From positions 1,116,001 through 1,180,000 of the forward strand of contig JADLSH010000217.1 in NCBI GenBank assembly GCA_016169945.1: a DNA stretch of 64,000 nt, in the 5' to 3' direction. Under the pieces are notes generated by a model. The model was not told the origin of the DNA. It made no database searches and saw nothing but the letters and a program-made list of their open reading frames with translations. Source of the stretch: Trachythela sp. YZ-2020. Taxonomy: Eukaryota; Cnidaria; Anthozoa; Malacalcyonacea; Clavulariidae. Shown here piece after piece: positions 43,417-58,900 of the stretch. Made by a program: the position numbers and the translations under genes. How positions within the stretch are numbered: position 1 is the first letter of the stretch; each line of letters begins with the position of its first letter.

Positions 43417-46400
43417 TCTGAAAATCTAAAAGTAAACGAACAGAGATTGTGACTATTTACTCTATAAAATTTTCATTGTAAGCGCTTATGCTAATCGACA
43501 AACGTTTGAATAATGTATGTGATTATGATTTGCATATCATATATATTAACAACTGGATATGTATACATATATATATGACATATATCATACAGTATTTTAT
43601 TAGAGTTTGTTAATCATATATGTAAAACCATACCTTTGCCATTCCTTGTTCCTTTCAAACCTTTCCTTATATTCTAAATCAAAAAATATTTCAACGATAA
43701 CTGACGCGCACAACTTCAGAAATAAAGATATTAATGTTTTAATATGTAAATTCACATACATGTACAACTACAAGGCCAACATGTAAACAGCCTCGTTCTC
43801 AAACCGGAAATCAGCCTTTCTGAAGTATTGAATCACATGTATATTCATGGGCTACTGTTTTGGCACCAAATTCAACTTTAACACTGTGTTTGCAATGGAA
43901 GTTGAATGCACTAGATGATCGGGAGACCGAAATTATGGCAATCAGATGGAAGGTGATTGCATTGAATCATCAAATCCCGGAAAGTGAACAAAAACAAGCT
44001 ACTGCATTTGCTCGCTGATTTACTGAATTATCATTATTGGGAGAAGCTAAGAGGGAACTTAAACTCCCAAAGTTCAACAGAATATATAGTATTCAACCAA
44101 GAAACTTCATTATTAACAGTATAATTTTACAGACAAATATGCAAGAAATCATTAACAACGCGTTACTCACGCGTTACCCACCAGTTACCATACGCGTTAC
44201 CATTATAGTAGTCCAATTTACACACAGATATGCAAGCAATGATTAACAACGCGTTACCCACCATTACCATACGCGTTAGCATACGCGTCACCATGAATCT
44301 TCGTTCTTTTATATGCATTCTATTAATATCGTCACGCGTTACCACGCGTTACCTTTCTTTTCAAGAAAGATTACTATAGATGTTTTAATAGAAAATTTAT
44401 GGAAACGGGTGGTAACGCGTTGTCTTATGAAAGGAAACTTAGCAAGAACATTTAATTCATGGTAACGCGTACAGTAGCGTGTGTTGTAACGCTTTTCCTT
44501 ATATATATATAGTAACGAAAACTTAATAAAAGCAATTCATTAATGGTAACGCGTACGGTAACACGTACCTGTATAGTAAAACTAGTCGTAACGCGTATAG
44601 TAACCCTTTGTGTTGTGTTTCATTAAAGTTAGTTACTATATTCAATAATGCAATAGGTTCATGTGCTTAATATTTTGTTCGCTGCCCTTGCATTTAATTA
44701 TTAAACCAATTCTTTGTTCTGTTTCCTAGACCTGAGTACAATATAATTAGTAATGCATGTCGGAAGTAACAGGCCTTTCTCTCAGAAGAACTCAGTAAAT
44801 TCTGCGAACTCTTTACCCGATCACACCAATTCCAATCCACCCCCCCCTCCGGCCCACCCCGCCCATGCCTGGCCCAGGGTCATATTAGGCATTGTAGCAT
44901 TTAGAGGAAAACGCTATTATTTCGTACTCAAAATATTATTCAAGTCATAGAAACAATGAAATATGAATAGTTTGAAACATAACCTTTAATATTAAAGCAT
45001 GTAAGGTCTGTCACCAAATTAGCAACCACCCCCCACCCCGGTTAAACTGTCTCCACTGTAATATTGTAAACTTGAGTAATAGTGTCCATAGGAACATAAA
45101 GAGTGACTAAGAGACATGTTACTCAAGATAATTTCATAAGAATTTCAAGTCGTATTTTACTAAGTGTTATCAATTTTTCACCAAATCGTCCACAAAATAT
45201 ATTGAGACTTTTGGAATCACCACCCCCTTCCCCCAATTTCAATGTTGAATTGCTATATTCTTTGTATTGAAACTATGAAACATAATGTGAAACTAGAACC
45301 GAGACTGGTTCATTGGGAGTCGAAATCCAACATATGATATTTTAATTCAACTTATATACTGCTATATCGAAATACAACATTGAAATTGGGGGGGAGGTGA
45401 TTTGTCTCAAATATTTTGTGGACGATTGTCTGAAAATCTAAAAGTAAACGAACAGAGATTGTGACTATTTACTCTATAAAATTTTCATTGTAAGCGCTTA
45501 TGCTAATCGACAAACGTTTGAATAATGTATGTGATTATGATTTGCATATCATATATATTAACAACTGGATATGTATACATATATATATGACATATATCAT
45601 ACAGTATTTTATTAGAGTTTGTTAATCATATATGTAAAACCATACCTTTGCCATTCCTTGTTCCTTTCAAACCTTTCCTTATATTCTAAATCAAAAAATA
45701 TTTCAACGATAACTGACGCGCACAACTTCAGAAATAAAGATATTAATGTTTTAATATGTAAATTCACATACATGTACAACTACAAGGCCAACATGTAAAC
45801 AGCCTCGTTCTCAAACCGGAAATCAGCCTTTCTGAAGTATTGAATCACATGTATATTCATGGCTACTGTTTTGGCACCAAATTCAACTTTAACACTGTGT
45901 TTGCAATGGAAGTTGAATGCACTAGATGATCGGGAGACCGAAATTATGGCAATCAGATGGAAGGTGATTGCATTGAATCATCAAATCCCGGAAAGTGGAC
46001 AAAAACAAGCTACTGCATTTGCTCGCTGATTTACTGAATTATCATTATTGGGAGAAGCTAAGAGGGAACTTAAACTCCCAAAGTTCAACAGAATATATAG
46101 TATTCAACCAAGAAACTTCATTATTAACAGTATAATTTTACAGACAAATATGCAAGAAATCATTAACAACGCGTTACTCACGCGTTACCCACCAGTTACC
46201 ATACGCGTTACCATTATAGTAGTCCAATTTTACACACAGATATGCAAGCAATGATTAACAACGCGTTACCCACCATTACCATACGCGTTAGCATACGCGT
46301 CACCATGAATCTTCGTTCTTTTATATGCATTCTATTAATATCGTCACGCGTTACCACGCGTTACCTTTCTTTTTCAAGAAAGATTACTATAGATGTTTTA

Positions 46401-48179
46401 ATAGAAAATTTATGGAAACGCGTGGTAACGCGTTGTCTTATGAAAGGAAACTTAGCAAGAACATTTAATTCATGGTAACGCGTACAGTAGCGTGTGTTGT
46501 AACGCTTTTCCTTATATATATATAGTAACGAAAACTTAATAAAAGCAATTCATTAATGGTAACGCGTACGGTAACACGTACCTGTATAGTAACACGTGTG
46601 GTAACGCGTATGGTAACCCTTTGTGTTGTGTTTCATTAAAGTTAGTTACTATATTCAATAATGCAATAGGTTCATGTGCTTAATATTTTGTTCGCTGCCC
46701 CTTGCATTTAATTATTAAACCAATTCTTTGTTCTGTTTCCCTAGACCTGAGTACAATATAATTAGTAATGCATGTCGGAAGTAACAGGCCTTTCTCTCAG
46801 AAGAACTCAGTAAATTCTGCGAACTCTTTACCCGATCACACCAATTCCAATCCACCCCCCCCTCCGGCCCACCCCGCCCATGCCTGGCCCAGGGTCATAT
46901 TAGGCATTGTAGCATTTAGAGGAAAACGCTATTATTTCGTACTCAAAATATTATTCAAGTCATAGAAACAATGAAATATGAATAGTTTGAAACATAACCT
47001 TTAATATTAAAGCATGTAAGGTCTGTCACCAAATTAGCGACCACCCCCCACCCCGGTTAAACTGTCTCCACTGTAATATTGTAAACTTGAGTAATAGTGT
47101 CCATAGGAACATAAAGAGTGACTAAGAGACATGTTACTCAAGATAATTTCATAAGAATTTCAAGTCGTATTTTACTAAGTGTTATCAATTTTTCACCAAA
47201 TCGTCCACAAAATATATTGAGACTTTTGGAATCACCACCCCCCTTCCCCCAATTTCAATGTTGAATTGCTATATTCTTTGTAATTGAAACTATGAAACAT
47301 AATGTGAAACTAGAACCGAGACTGGTTCATTGGGAGTCGAAATCCAACATATGATATTTTAATTCAACTTATATACTGCTATATCGAAATACAACATTGA
47401 AATTGGGGGGGAGGTGATTTGTCTCAAATATTTTGTGGACGATTGTCTGAAAATCTAAAAGTAAACGAACAGAGATTGTGACTATTTACTCTATAAAATT
47501 TTCATTGTAAGCGCTTATGCTAATCGACAAACGTTTGAATAATGTATGTGATTATGATTTGCATATCATATATATTAACAACTGGATATGTATACATATA
47601 TATATGACATCATACAGTATTTTATTAGAGTTTGTTAATCATATATGTAAAACCATACCTTTGCCATTCCTTGTTCCTTTCAAACCTTTCCTTATATTCT
47701 AAATCAAAAAATATTTCAACGATAACTGACGCGCACAACTTCAGAAATAAAGATATTAATGTTTTAATATGTAAATTCACATACATGTACAACTACAAGG
47801 CCAACATGTAAACAGCCTCGTTCTCAAACCGGAAATCAGCCTTTCTGAAGTATTGAATCACATGTATATTCATGGGCTACTGTTTTGGCACCAAATTCAA
47901 CTTTAACACTGTGTTTGCAATGGAAGTTGAATGCACTAGATGATCGGGAGACCGAAATTATGGCAATCAGATGGAAGGTGATTGCATTGAATCATCAAAT
48001 CCCGGAAAGTGAACAAAAACAAGCTACTGCATTTGCTCGCTGATTTACCGAATTATCATTATTGGGAGAAGCTAAGAGGGAACTTAAACTCCCAAAGTTC
48101 AACAGAATATATAGTATTCAACCAAGAAACTTCATTATTAACAGTATAATTTTACAGACAAATATGCAAGAAATCATTA

Positions 48180-48627
48180 ACAACGCGTTACTCACGCGTT
48201 ACCCACCAGTTACCATACGCGTTACCATTATAGTAGTCCAATTTTACACACAGATATGCAAGCAATGATTAACAACGCGTTACCCACCATTACCATACGC
48301 GTTAGCATACGCGTCACCATGAATCTTCGTTCTTTTATATGCATTCTATTAATATCGTCACGCGTTACCACGCGTTACCTTTCTTTTTCAAGAAAGATTA
48401 CTATAGATGTTTTAATAGAAAATTTATGGAAACGCGTGGTAACGCGTTGTCTTATGAAAGGAAACTTAGCAAGAACATTTAATTCATGGTAACGCGTACA
48501 GTAGCGTGTGTTGTAACGCTTTTCCTTATATATATATAGTAACGAAAACTTAATAAAAGCAATTCATTAATGGTAACGCGTACGGTAACACGTACCTGTA
48601 TAGTAACACGTGGTAACGCGTATTGTA
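48180..48627. repeat. ACGCGT-rich dyad domain (unit 3 copy)
   Basis: I count 13 ACGCGT hexamers in about 450 bp. To the left of about 48395 most are followed by TAC (acgcgttacc); to the right most are preceded by GTA (ggtaacgcgt). The inner block tcacgcgttaccacgcgttacc is complementary to ggaaacgcgtggtaacgcgttg about 50 bp away, and between them is the small hairpin ctttctttttcaagaaag. Equivalent domains lie near 44158, 46168, 50190, 52193, 54176, 56938, 58947, 60937 and 62944. ACGCGT is the MluI site and equals the yeast MCB cell-cycle element; function here is unknown. Confidence 0.9.
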
Positions 48628-51600
48628 ACCCTTTGTTTTGTGTTTCATAAAAGTTAGTTACTATAATCAATAATGCAATAGGTTCATGTGCTTAATATTA
48701 TGTTCGCTGCCACTAGCAATTAATTAATAAACCAATTCTTTGTTCTGTTTCCTAGACCTGAGTACAATATAATTAGTAATGCATGTCGGAAGTAACAGGG
48801 CTTTCTCTCAGAAGAACTCAGTAAATTCTGCGAACTCTTTACCCGATCACACCAATTCCAATCCACCCCCCCCTCCGGCCCACCCCGCCCATGCCTGGCC
48901 CAGGGTCATATTAGGCATTGTAGCATTTAGAGGAAAACGCTATTATTTCGTACTCAAAATATTATTCAAGTCATAGAAACAATGAAATATGAATAGTTTG
49001 AAACATAACCTTTAATATTAAAGCATGTAAGGTCTGTCACCAAATTAGCGACCACCCCCCACCCCGGTTAAACTGTCTCCACTGTAATATTGTAAACTTG
49101 AGTAATAGTGTCCATAGGAACATAAAGAGTGACTAAGAGACATGTTACTCAAGATAATTTCATAAGAATTTCAAGTCGTATTTTACTAAGTGTTATCAAT
49201 TTTTCACCAAATCGTCCACAAAATATATTGAGACTTTTGGAATCACCACCCCCCTTCCCCCAATTTCAATGTTGAATTGCTATATTCTTTGTAATTGAAA
49301 CTATGAAACATAATGTGAAACTAGAACCGAGACTGGTTCATTGGGAGTCGAAATCCAACATATGATATTTTAATTCAACTTATATACTGCTATATCGAAA
49401 TACAACATTGAAATTGGGGGGGAGGTGATTTGTCTCAAATATTTTGTGGACGATTGTCTGAAAATCTAAAAGTAAACGAACAGAGATTGTGACTATTTAC
49501 TCTATAAAATTTTCATTGTAAGCGCTTATGCTAATCGACAAACGTTTGAATAATGTATGTTATTATGATTTGCATATCATATATATTAACAACTGGATAT
49601 GTATACATATATATATGACATCATACAGTATTTTATTAGAGTTTGTTAATCATATATGTAAAACCATACCTTTGCCATTCCTTGTTCCTTTCAAACCTTT
49701 CCTTATATTCTAAATCAAAAAATATTTCAACGATAACTGACGCGCACAACTTCAGAAATAAAGATATTAATGTTTTAATATGTAAATTCACATACATATA
49801 CAACTACAAGGCCAACATGTAAACAGCCTCGTTCTCAAACCGGAAATCAGCCTTTCTGAAGTATTGAATCACATGTATATTCATGGGCTACTGTTTTGGC
49901 ACCAAATTCAACTTTAACACTGTGTTTGCAATGGAAGTTGAATGCACTGAATGATCGGGAGACCAAATTATGGCAATCAGATGGAAGGTGATTGCATTGA
50001 ATCATCAAATCCGGAAAGTGAACAAAAACAAGCTACTGCATTTGCTCGCTGATTTACCGAATTATCATTATTGGGAGAAGCTAAGAGGGAACTTAAACTC
50101 CCAAAGTTCAACAGAATATATAGTATTCAACCAAGAAACTTCATTATTAACAGTATAATTTTACAGACAAATATGCAAGAAATCATTAACAACGCGTTAC
50201 TCACGCGTTACCCACCAGTTACCATACGCGTTACCATTATAGTAGTCCAATTTTACAGATATGCAAGCAATGATTAACAACGCGTTACCCACCATTACCA
50301 TACGCGTTAGCATACGCGTCACCATGAATCTTCGTTCTTTTATATGCATTCTATTAATATCGTCACGCGTTACCACGCGTTACCTTTCTTTTCAAGAAAG
50401 ATTACTATAGATGTTTTAATAGAAAATTTATGGAAACGCGTGGTAACGCGTTGTCTTATGAAAGGAAACTTAGCAAGAACATTTAATTCATGGTAACGCG
50501 TACAGTAGCGTGTGTTGTAACGCTTTTCCTTATATATATATAGTAACGAAAACTTAATAAAAGCAATTCATTAATGGTAACGCGTACGGTAACACGTACC
50601 TGTATAGTAACACGTGTGGTAACGCGTATGGTAACCTTTTGTGTTGTGTTTCATTAAAGTTAGTTACTATATTCAATAATATGCAATAGGTTCATGCTTA
50701 ATATTTTGTTCGCTGCCCTTGCATTTAATTATTAAACCAATTCTTTGTTCTGTTTCCTAGACCTGAGTACAATATAATTATTAATGCCGGTCGGAAGTAA
50801 CAGGCCTTTCTCACCGAATAACTCAGTAAATTCTGCGAACTCTTACCCCGATCCCACCAATTCCAATCCACCCCCCCCCACCCGCCCATGCCTGGCCCAG
50901 GTCATATTAGGCATTGTAGCATTTAGAGGAAAACGCTATTATTTCGTACTCAAAATATTATTCAAGTCATAGAAACAATGAAATATGAATGGTTTGAAAC
51001 ATAACCTTTTTATTAAAGTGTTCTACATGTAAGGTCTGTCACCAAATCAGCGACCACCCCGGTTAAACTGTCTCCACTGTAATATTGTAAACTTGATTAA
51101 TAGTGTCCATAGGAACATAAAGAGTGACTAAGAGACATGTTACTCAAGTGCTGATAATTTCATAAGAATTTCAAGTCGTATTTTTACTAAGTGTTATCGA
51201 ATTTTCAGACAATCGTCCACAAAATATATTGAGACTTTTGGAATCACCACCCTTCTTCCCCAATTTCAATGTTGAATTGCTATGTTCTTTGTAATTGAAA
51301 CTATGAAACATAATGTGAAACTAGAACCGAGACTGGTTCATTGGGAGTCGAAATCCAACATATGATATTTTAATTCAACTTATATACTGTTATATCGAAA
51401 TGCAACATTGAAATTGGGGAGGAGGAGATTTGTCTCAAATATTTTGTGGACGATTGTCTGAAAATCAAAAAGTAAACGAACAGAGATAGATTGTGGCTAT
51501 TTACTCTATACAATTTTCATTGTAAGCGCTTATGCTAATCGACAAACGTTTGAATAATGTATGTCATTATGATTTGCATATCATATATATTAACAACTGG

Positions 51601-53211
51601 ATATGTATACATATATATATGACATCATACAGTATTTTATTAGAGTTTGTTAATCATATATCTAAAACCATACCTTTGCCATTCCTTGTTCCTTTCAAAC
51701 CTTTCCTTATATTCTAAATCAAAAAATATTTCAACGATAACTGACGCGCACAACTTCAGAAATAAAGATATTAATGTTTTAATATGTAAATTCACATACA
51801 TGTACAACTACAAGGCCAACATGTAAACAGCCTCGTTCTCAAAACCAGAAATCACGTTCTGTGAATCACATGTATATTCATGGGCTACTGTTTTGGCACC
51901 AAATTCAACTTTAACCCTGTGTTTGCAATGGAAGTCGAATGCACTATGATCGGAGACTGAAATCATGGCAATCAGATGGAAGGTGATTGCATTGAGTTTA
52001 GTTTACATCAAATCCCGGAAAGTGAACAAAACAAGCTACTGCATTTGCTCGCTGATTTACTCGAATTAGCATTATTGGGAGAAGCTAAGAGAATTTAAAC
52101 TCCCAAAGTTCAACAGAATATATAGTATTCAACCATGAAACTTCATTATTAACAGTATAATTTTACAGACAAATATGCAAGAAATCATTAACAACGCGTT
52201 ACTCACACGTTACCCACCAGTTACCATACGCGTTACCATTATAATAGTCCAATTTTACACACAGATATGCAAGCAATGATTAGCAACGCGTTACCCACCA
52301 TTACCATACGCGTTAGCATACGCGTCACCATGAATCTTCGTTCTTTTATATGCATTCTATTAATATCGTAACGCGTTACCACGCGTTACCTTTCTTTTTC
52401 AAGAAAGATTACTATAGATGTTTTAATAGAAAATTTATGGAAACGCGTGGTAACGCGTTGTCTTATGAAAGGAAACTTAGCAAGAACATTTAATTCATGG
52501 TAACGCGTACAGTAGCGTGTGTTGTAACGCTTTTCCTTATATATATATAGTAACGAAAACTTAATAAAAGCAATTCATTAATGGTAACGCGTACGGTAAC
52601 ACGTACCTGTATAGTAACACGTGGTAACGCGTATGGTAACCCTTTGTGTTGTGTTTCATTAAAGTTAGTTACTATATTCAATAATGCAATAGGTTCATGT
52701 GCTTAATATTTTGTTCGCTGCCCCTTGCATTTAATTATTAAACCAATTCTTTGTTCTGTTTCCTAGACCTGAGTACAATATAATTAGTAATGCATGTCGG
52801 AAGTAACAGGCCTTTCTCTCAGAAGAACTCAGTAAATTCTGCGAACTCTTTACCCGATCACACCAATTCCAATCCATCCTCTCCGGCCCACTCCGCCCAT
52901 GCCTGGCCCAGGGTCATATTAGGCATTGTAGCATTTAGAGAAAACGCTATTATTTCATACTCAAAATATTATTCAAGTCATAGAAACAATGAAATATGAA
53001 TAGTTTGAAACATAACCTTTAATATTAAAGCATGTAAGGTCTGTCACCAAATCAGCGACCACCCACCCTGGTTAAACTGTCTCCACTGTAATATTGTAAA
53101 CTTGAGTAATAGTGTCCATAGGAACATAAAGAGTGACTAAGAGACATGTTACTCAAGATAATTTCATAAGAATTTCAAGTCGTATTTTACTATGTTATCA
53201 ATTTTCAGACA

Positions 53212-55961
53212 ATCGTCCACAAAATATATTGAGACTTTTGGAATCACCACCCCCCTTCCCCCAATTTCAATGTTGAATTGCTATGTTCTTTGTAATTGAA
53301 ACTATGAAACATAATGTGAAACTAGAACCGAGACTGGTTCATTGGGAGTCGAAATCCAACATATGATATTTTAATTCAACTTATATACTGTTATATCGAA
53401 ATGCAACATTGAAATTGGGGGGGAGGGGATTTGTCTCAAATATTTTGTGGACGATTGTCTGAAAATCTAAAAGTAAACGAACAGAGATTGTGGCTATTTA
53501 CTCTATACAATTTTCATTGTAATCGACAAACGTTTGAATAATGTATGTCATTATGATTTGCATATCATATATATTAACAACTGGATATGTATACATATAT
53601 ATATGACATCATACAGTATTTTATTAGAGTTTGTTAATCATATATCTAAAACCATACCTTTGCCATTCCTTGTTCCTTTCAAACCTTTCCTTATATTCTA
53701 AATCAAAAAATATTTCAACGATAACTGACGCGCACAACTTCAGAAATAAAGATATTAATGTTTTAATATGTAAATTCACATACATGCACAACTACAAGGC
53801 CAACGTGTAAACAGCCTCGTTCTCAAACCAGAAATCACGTTCTGAATCACATGTATATTCATGGGCTACTGTTTTGGCACCAAATTCAACATTAACACTG
53901 TGTTTGCAATGGAAGTCGAATGCACTATATGATCGGGAGACCGAAATTATGGCAATCAGATGGAAGGTGATTGCATTGAGTTTAAGCATCAAATCCCGGA
54001 AAGTGAACAAAAACAAGCTACTGCATTTGCTCGCTGATTTACCGAATTAGCATTATTGGGAGAAGCTAAGAGGAAATTTAAACTCCCAAAGTTCAACAGA
54101 ATATATAGTATTCAACCATGACACTTCATTCTTAACAGTATACATTTACAGACAAATATGCAAGAAATCATTAACAACGCGTTACTCACGCGTTACCCAC
54201 CAGTTACCATACGCGTTACCATTATAATAGTCCAATTTTACACACAGATATGCAAGCAATGATTAGCAACGCGTTACCCACCATTACCATACGCGTTAGC
54301 ATACGCGTCACCATGAATCTTCGTTCTTTTATATGCATTCTATTAATATCGTCACGCGTTACCACGCGTTACCTTTCTTTTTCAAGAAAGATTACTATAG
54401 ATGTTTTAATAGAAAATTTATGGAAACGCGTGGTAACGCGTTGTCTTATGAAAGGAAACTTAGCAAGAACATTTAATTCATGGTAACGCGTACAGTAGCG
54501 TGTGTTGTAACGCTTCCTTATATATATATAGTAACGAAAACAACATTAAAATGCAATTCATTAATATTTTGGTAACGCGTACGTTAACACGTATCTTTAT
54601 TGTATCTCGTGTTGTATCGCGTTTGGTAAAACTTTGTGTTGTGTTTCATTAAAGTTAGTTACTATATTCAATAATGCAATAGGTTCATGTGCTTAATATT
54701 TTGTTCGCTGCCCCTTGCATTTAATTATTAAACCAATTCTTTGTTCTGTTTCCCTAGACCTGAGTACAATATAATTAGTAATGCATGTCCGGAAGTAACA
54801 GGCCTTTTCTCAGAAGAACTCAGTAAATTCTGCGAACTCTTTACCCGATCACACCAATTCCAATCCATCCCCCCCCCCGGCCCACGCCTGGCCCAGGGTC
54901 ATATTAGGCATTGTAGCATTTAGAGGAAAACGCTATTATTTCATACTCAAAATATTATTCAAGTCATAGAAACAATGAAATATGAATAGTTTGAAACATA
55001 ACCTTTAATATTAAGGTGGTACACCACAACAAATTATTATTTTCTTAAAATGGCTATTCTAATAATTTTTGGCCCAGAATCCACTTTCTGATCAAATGAT
55101 GAATTAATGTAAAAATCATGATTGCGACCATGTGTTAAACTGTAAACTGTCCAATAGAAACCAATATATGCTGTGATCTTTAAAAATATTGAGTTTTAGT
55201 TATTTTTGTTATGTCGGTCAGAAAATAATGATTGCAATCAGATTTAGCCAATTTCAAAAATCAGTTCAAATAGATAAGTGAACAAAGCTTCAACAAGCTA
55301 CTGCATTTGCTCGCATTTACCGGATATCATTATTTAAGAGAACTTAAACTGAACCAAAGAATTCAACAGAGCTCCCTATATGGAGTTCTATATTTTCATA
55401 ATATTAAATAATGCAGCTAAACAAATAAAATACATCTAAGTTTGTTCGCTGCCCTTGCATTTAATTATTAAACCAATTCTTTGTTCTGTTTCCGTAGACC
55501 TGAGTACAATATAATTAGTAATGCATGTCAAGTAACAGGCCTTTCTCTCAGAAGAACTCAGTAAATTCTGCGAACTATATACCCGATCACACCAATTCCA
55601 ATCCACCCCCTCCGGCCCACCCCGCCCATGCCTGGCCCAGGGTCATATTAGGCATTGTAGCATTTAGAGGAAAACAAGCTGCTATTTTCCCTATTTCATA
55701 CTACAAAATATTATTCAAGTCATAGAAACAATGAAATATGAATAGTTTGAAACATAACCTTTAATACTCCTTTAAAGCATGTAAGGTCTGTCACCAAATC
55801 AGCGACCACCCACCCCGGGTAAACTGTCTCCACTGTAATATTGTAAACTTGAGTAATAGTGTCCATAGGAACATAAAGAGTGACTAAGAGACATGTTACT
55901 CAAGATAATTTCATAAGAATTTCAAGTCGTATTTTACTAAGTGTTATCAAATTTTCAGACA
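53212..55961. repeat. Aberrant 2.75-kb satellite unit with a partial extra unit
   Basis: At 54520-54640 the right part of the ACGCGT domain is diverged (for example gtatctcgtgttgtatcgcg). From 55013 the sequence switches to ggtggtacaccacaac and then to about 425 bp of foreign and diverged unit sequence (including caagctactgcatttgctcgc at about 55297). From 55442 the unit tail (ttgttcgctgcccttgc) is repeated, 741 bp after its first occurrence at 54701. The partial unit lacks the ACGCGT domain. Confidence 0.85.
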
Positions 55962-58900
55962 ATCGTCCACAAAATATATTGAGACTTTTGGAATCACCAC
56001 CCCCCTTCCCCCAATTTCAATGTTGAATTGCTATGTTCTTTGTAATTGAAACTATGAAACATAATGTGAAACTAGAACCGAGACTGGTTCATTGGGAGTC
56101 GAAATCCAACATATGATATTTTAATTCAACTTATATACTGTTATATCGAAATGCAACATTGAAATTGGGGGGGAGGAGATTTGTCTCAAATATTTTGTGG
56201 ACGATTGTCTGAAAATCTAAAAGTAAACGAACAGAGATTGTGGCTATTTACTCTATACAATTTTCATTGTAAGCGCTTATGCTAATCGACAAACGTTTGA
56301 ATAATGTATGTCATTATGATTTGCATATCATATATAATAACAACTGGATATGTATACATATATATATGACATCATACAGTATTTTATTAGAGTTTGTTAA
56401 TCATATATGTAAAACCATACCTTTGCCATTCCTTGTTCCTTTCAAACCTTTCCTTATATTCTAAATCAAAAAATATTTCAACGATAACTGACGCGCACAA
56501 CTTCAGAAATAAAGATATTAATGTTTTAATATGTAAATTCACATACATGTACAACTACAAGGCCAACATGTAAACAGCCTCGTTCTCAAACCAGAAATCA
56601 GCCGTTCTGAATCACATGTATATTCATGGGCTACTGTTTTGGCACCAAATTCAACTTTAACACTGTGTTTGCAATGGAAGTCGAATGCACTATATGATCG
56701 GGAGACCGAAATTATGGCAATCAGATGGAAGGTGATTGCATTGAGTTTAAGCATCAAATCCCGGAAAGTGAACAAAAACAAGCTACTGCATTTGCTCGCT
56801 GATTTACCGAATTAGCATTATTGGGAGAAGCTAAGAGGAATTTAAACTCCAAAGTTCAACAGAATATATAGTATTCAACCATGAAACTTCATTATTAACA
56901 GTATAATTTACAGACAAATATGCAAGAAATCATTAACAACGCGTTACTCACGCGTTACCCACCAGTTACCATACGCGTTACCATTATAATAGTCCAATTT
57001 TACACACAGATATGCAAGCAATGATTAACAACGCGTTACCCACCATTACCATACGCGTTAGCATACGCGTCACCATGAATCTTCGTTCTTTTATATGCAT
57101 TCTATTAATATCGTCACGCGTTACCACGCGTTACCTTTCTTTTCAAGAAAGATTACTATAGATGTTTTAATAGAAAATTTATGGAAACGCGTGGTAACGC
57201 GTTGTCTTATGAAAGGAAACTTAGCAAGAACATTTAATTCATGGTAACGCGTACAGTAGCGTGTGTTGTAACGCTTTTCCTTATATATATATAGTAACGA
57301 AAACTTAATAAAAGCAATTCATTAATGGTAACGCGTACGGTAACACGTACCTGTATAGTAACACGTGTGGTAACGCGTATGGTAACCCTTTGTGTTGTGT
57401 TTCATTAAAGTTAGTTACTATATTCAATAATGCAATAGGTTCATGTGCTTAATATTTTGTTCGCTGCCCCTTGCATTTAATTATTAAACCAATTCTTTGT
57501 TCTGTTTCACTAGACCTGAGTACAATATAATTAGTAATGCATGTCGGAAGTAACAGGCCTTTCTCTCAGAAGAACTCAGTAAATTCTGCGAACTCTTTAC
57601 CCGATCACACCAATTCCAATCCATCCCCCCCCCGGCCCACCCCGCCCATGCCTGGCCCAGGGTCATATTAGGCATTGTAGCATTTAGAGGAAAACGCTAT
57701 TATTTCATACTCAAAATATTATTCAAGTCATAGAAACAATGAAATATGAATAGTTTGAAACATAACCTTTAATATTAAAGCATGTAAGGTCTGTCACCAA
57801 ATCAGCGACCACCCCCCCCCCGGTTAAACTGTCTCCACTGTAATATTGTAAACTTGAGTAATAGTGTCCATAGGAACATAAAGAGTGACTAAGAGACATG
57901 TTACTCAAGATAATTTCATAAGAATTTCAAGTCGTATTTTACTAAGTGTTATCAATTTTTCAGACAATCGTCCACAAAATATATTGAGACTTTTGGAATC
58001 ACCACCCCCCTTCCCCCAATTTCAATGTTGAATTGCTATGTTCTTTGTAATTGAAACTATGAAACATAATGTGAAACTAGAACCGAGACTGGTTCATTGG
58101 GAGTCGAAATCCAACATATGATATTTTAATTCAACTTATATACTGTTATATCGAAATGCAACATTGAAATTGGGGGGAGGATTTGTCTCAAATATTTTGT
58201 GGACGATTGTCTGAAAATCTAAAAGTAAACGAACAGAGATTGTGGCTATTTACTCTATACAATTTTCATTGTAAGCGCTTATGCTAATCGACAAACGTTT
58301 GAATAATGTATGTCATTATGATTTGCATATCATATATATTAACAACTGGATATGTATACATATATATATGACATCATACAGTATTTTATTAGAGTTTGTT
58401 AATCATATATGTAAAACCATACCTTTGCCATTCCTTGTTCCTTTCAAACCTTTCCTTATATTCTAAATCAAAAATATTTCAACGATAACTGACGCGCACA
58501 ACTTCAGAAATAAAGATATTAATGTTTTAATATGTAAATTCACATACATGTACAACTACAAGGCCAACATGTAAACAGCCTCGTTCTCAAACCGGAAATC
58601 AGCCTTTCTGAAGTATTGAATCACATGTATATTCATGGGCTACTGTTTTGGCACCAAATTCAACTTTAACACTGTGTTTGCAATGGAAGTCGAATGCACT
58701 ATATGATCGGGAGACCGAAATTATGGCAATCAGATGGAAGGTGATTGCATTGAGTTTAAGCATCAAATCCCGGAAAGTGAACAAAACAAGCTACTGCATT
58801 TGCTCGCTGATTTACCGAATTAGCATTATTGGGAGAAGCTAAGAGGGAATTTAAACTCCCAAAGTTCAACAGAATATATAGTATTCAACCATGAAACTTC

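Noticed and set aside
44158..44610. ACGCGT/GTAAC repeats as a telomere-like array
   Set aside because: The motifs are irregularly spaced and inverted about a centre, unlike the head-to-tail TTAGGG-type telomere repeats.
43171..45184. Satellite unit as a 5S rRNA, U snRNA or spliced-leader repeat
   Set aside because: No conserved 5S internal control region, no U1/U2/U6 core sequence and no clear Sm-site-plus-donor arrangement was found in the unit.
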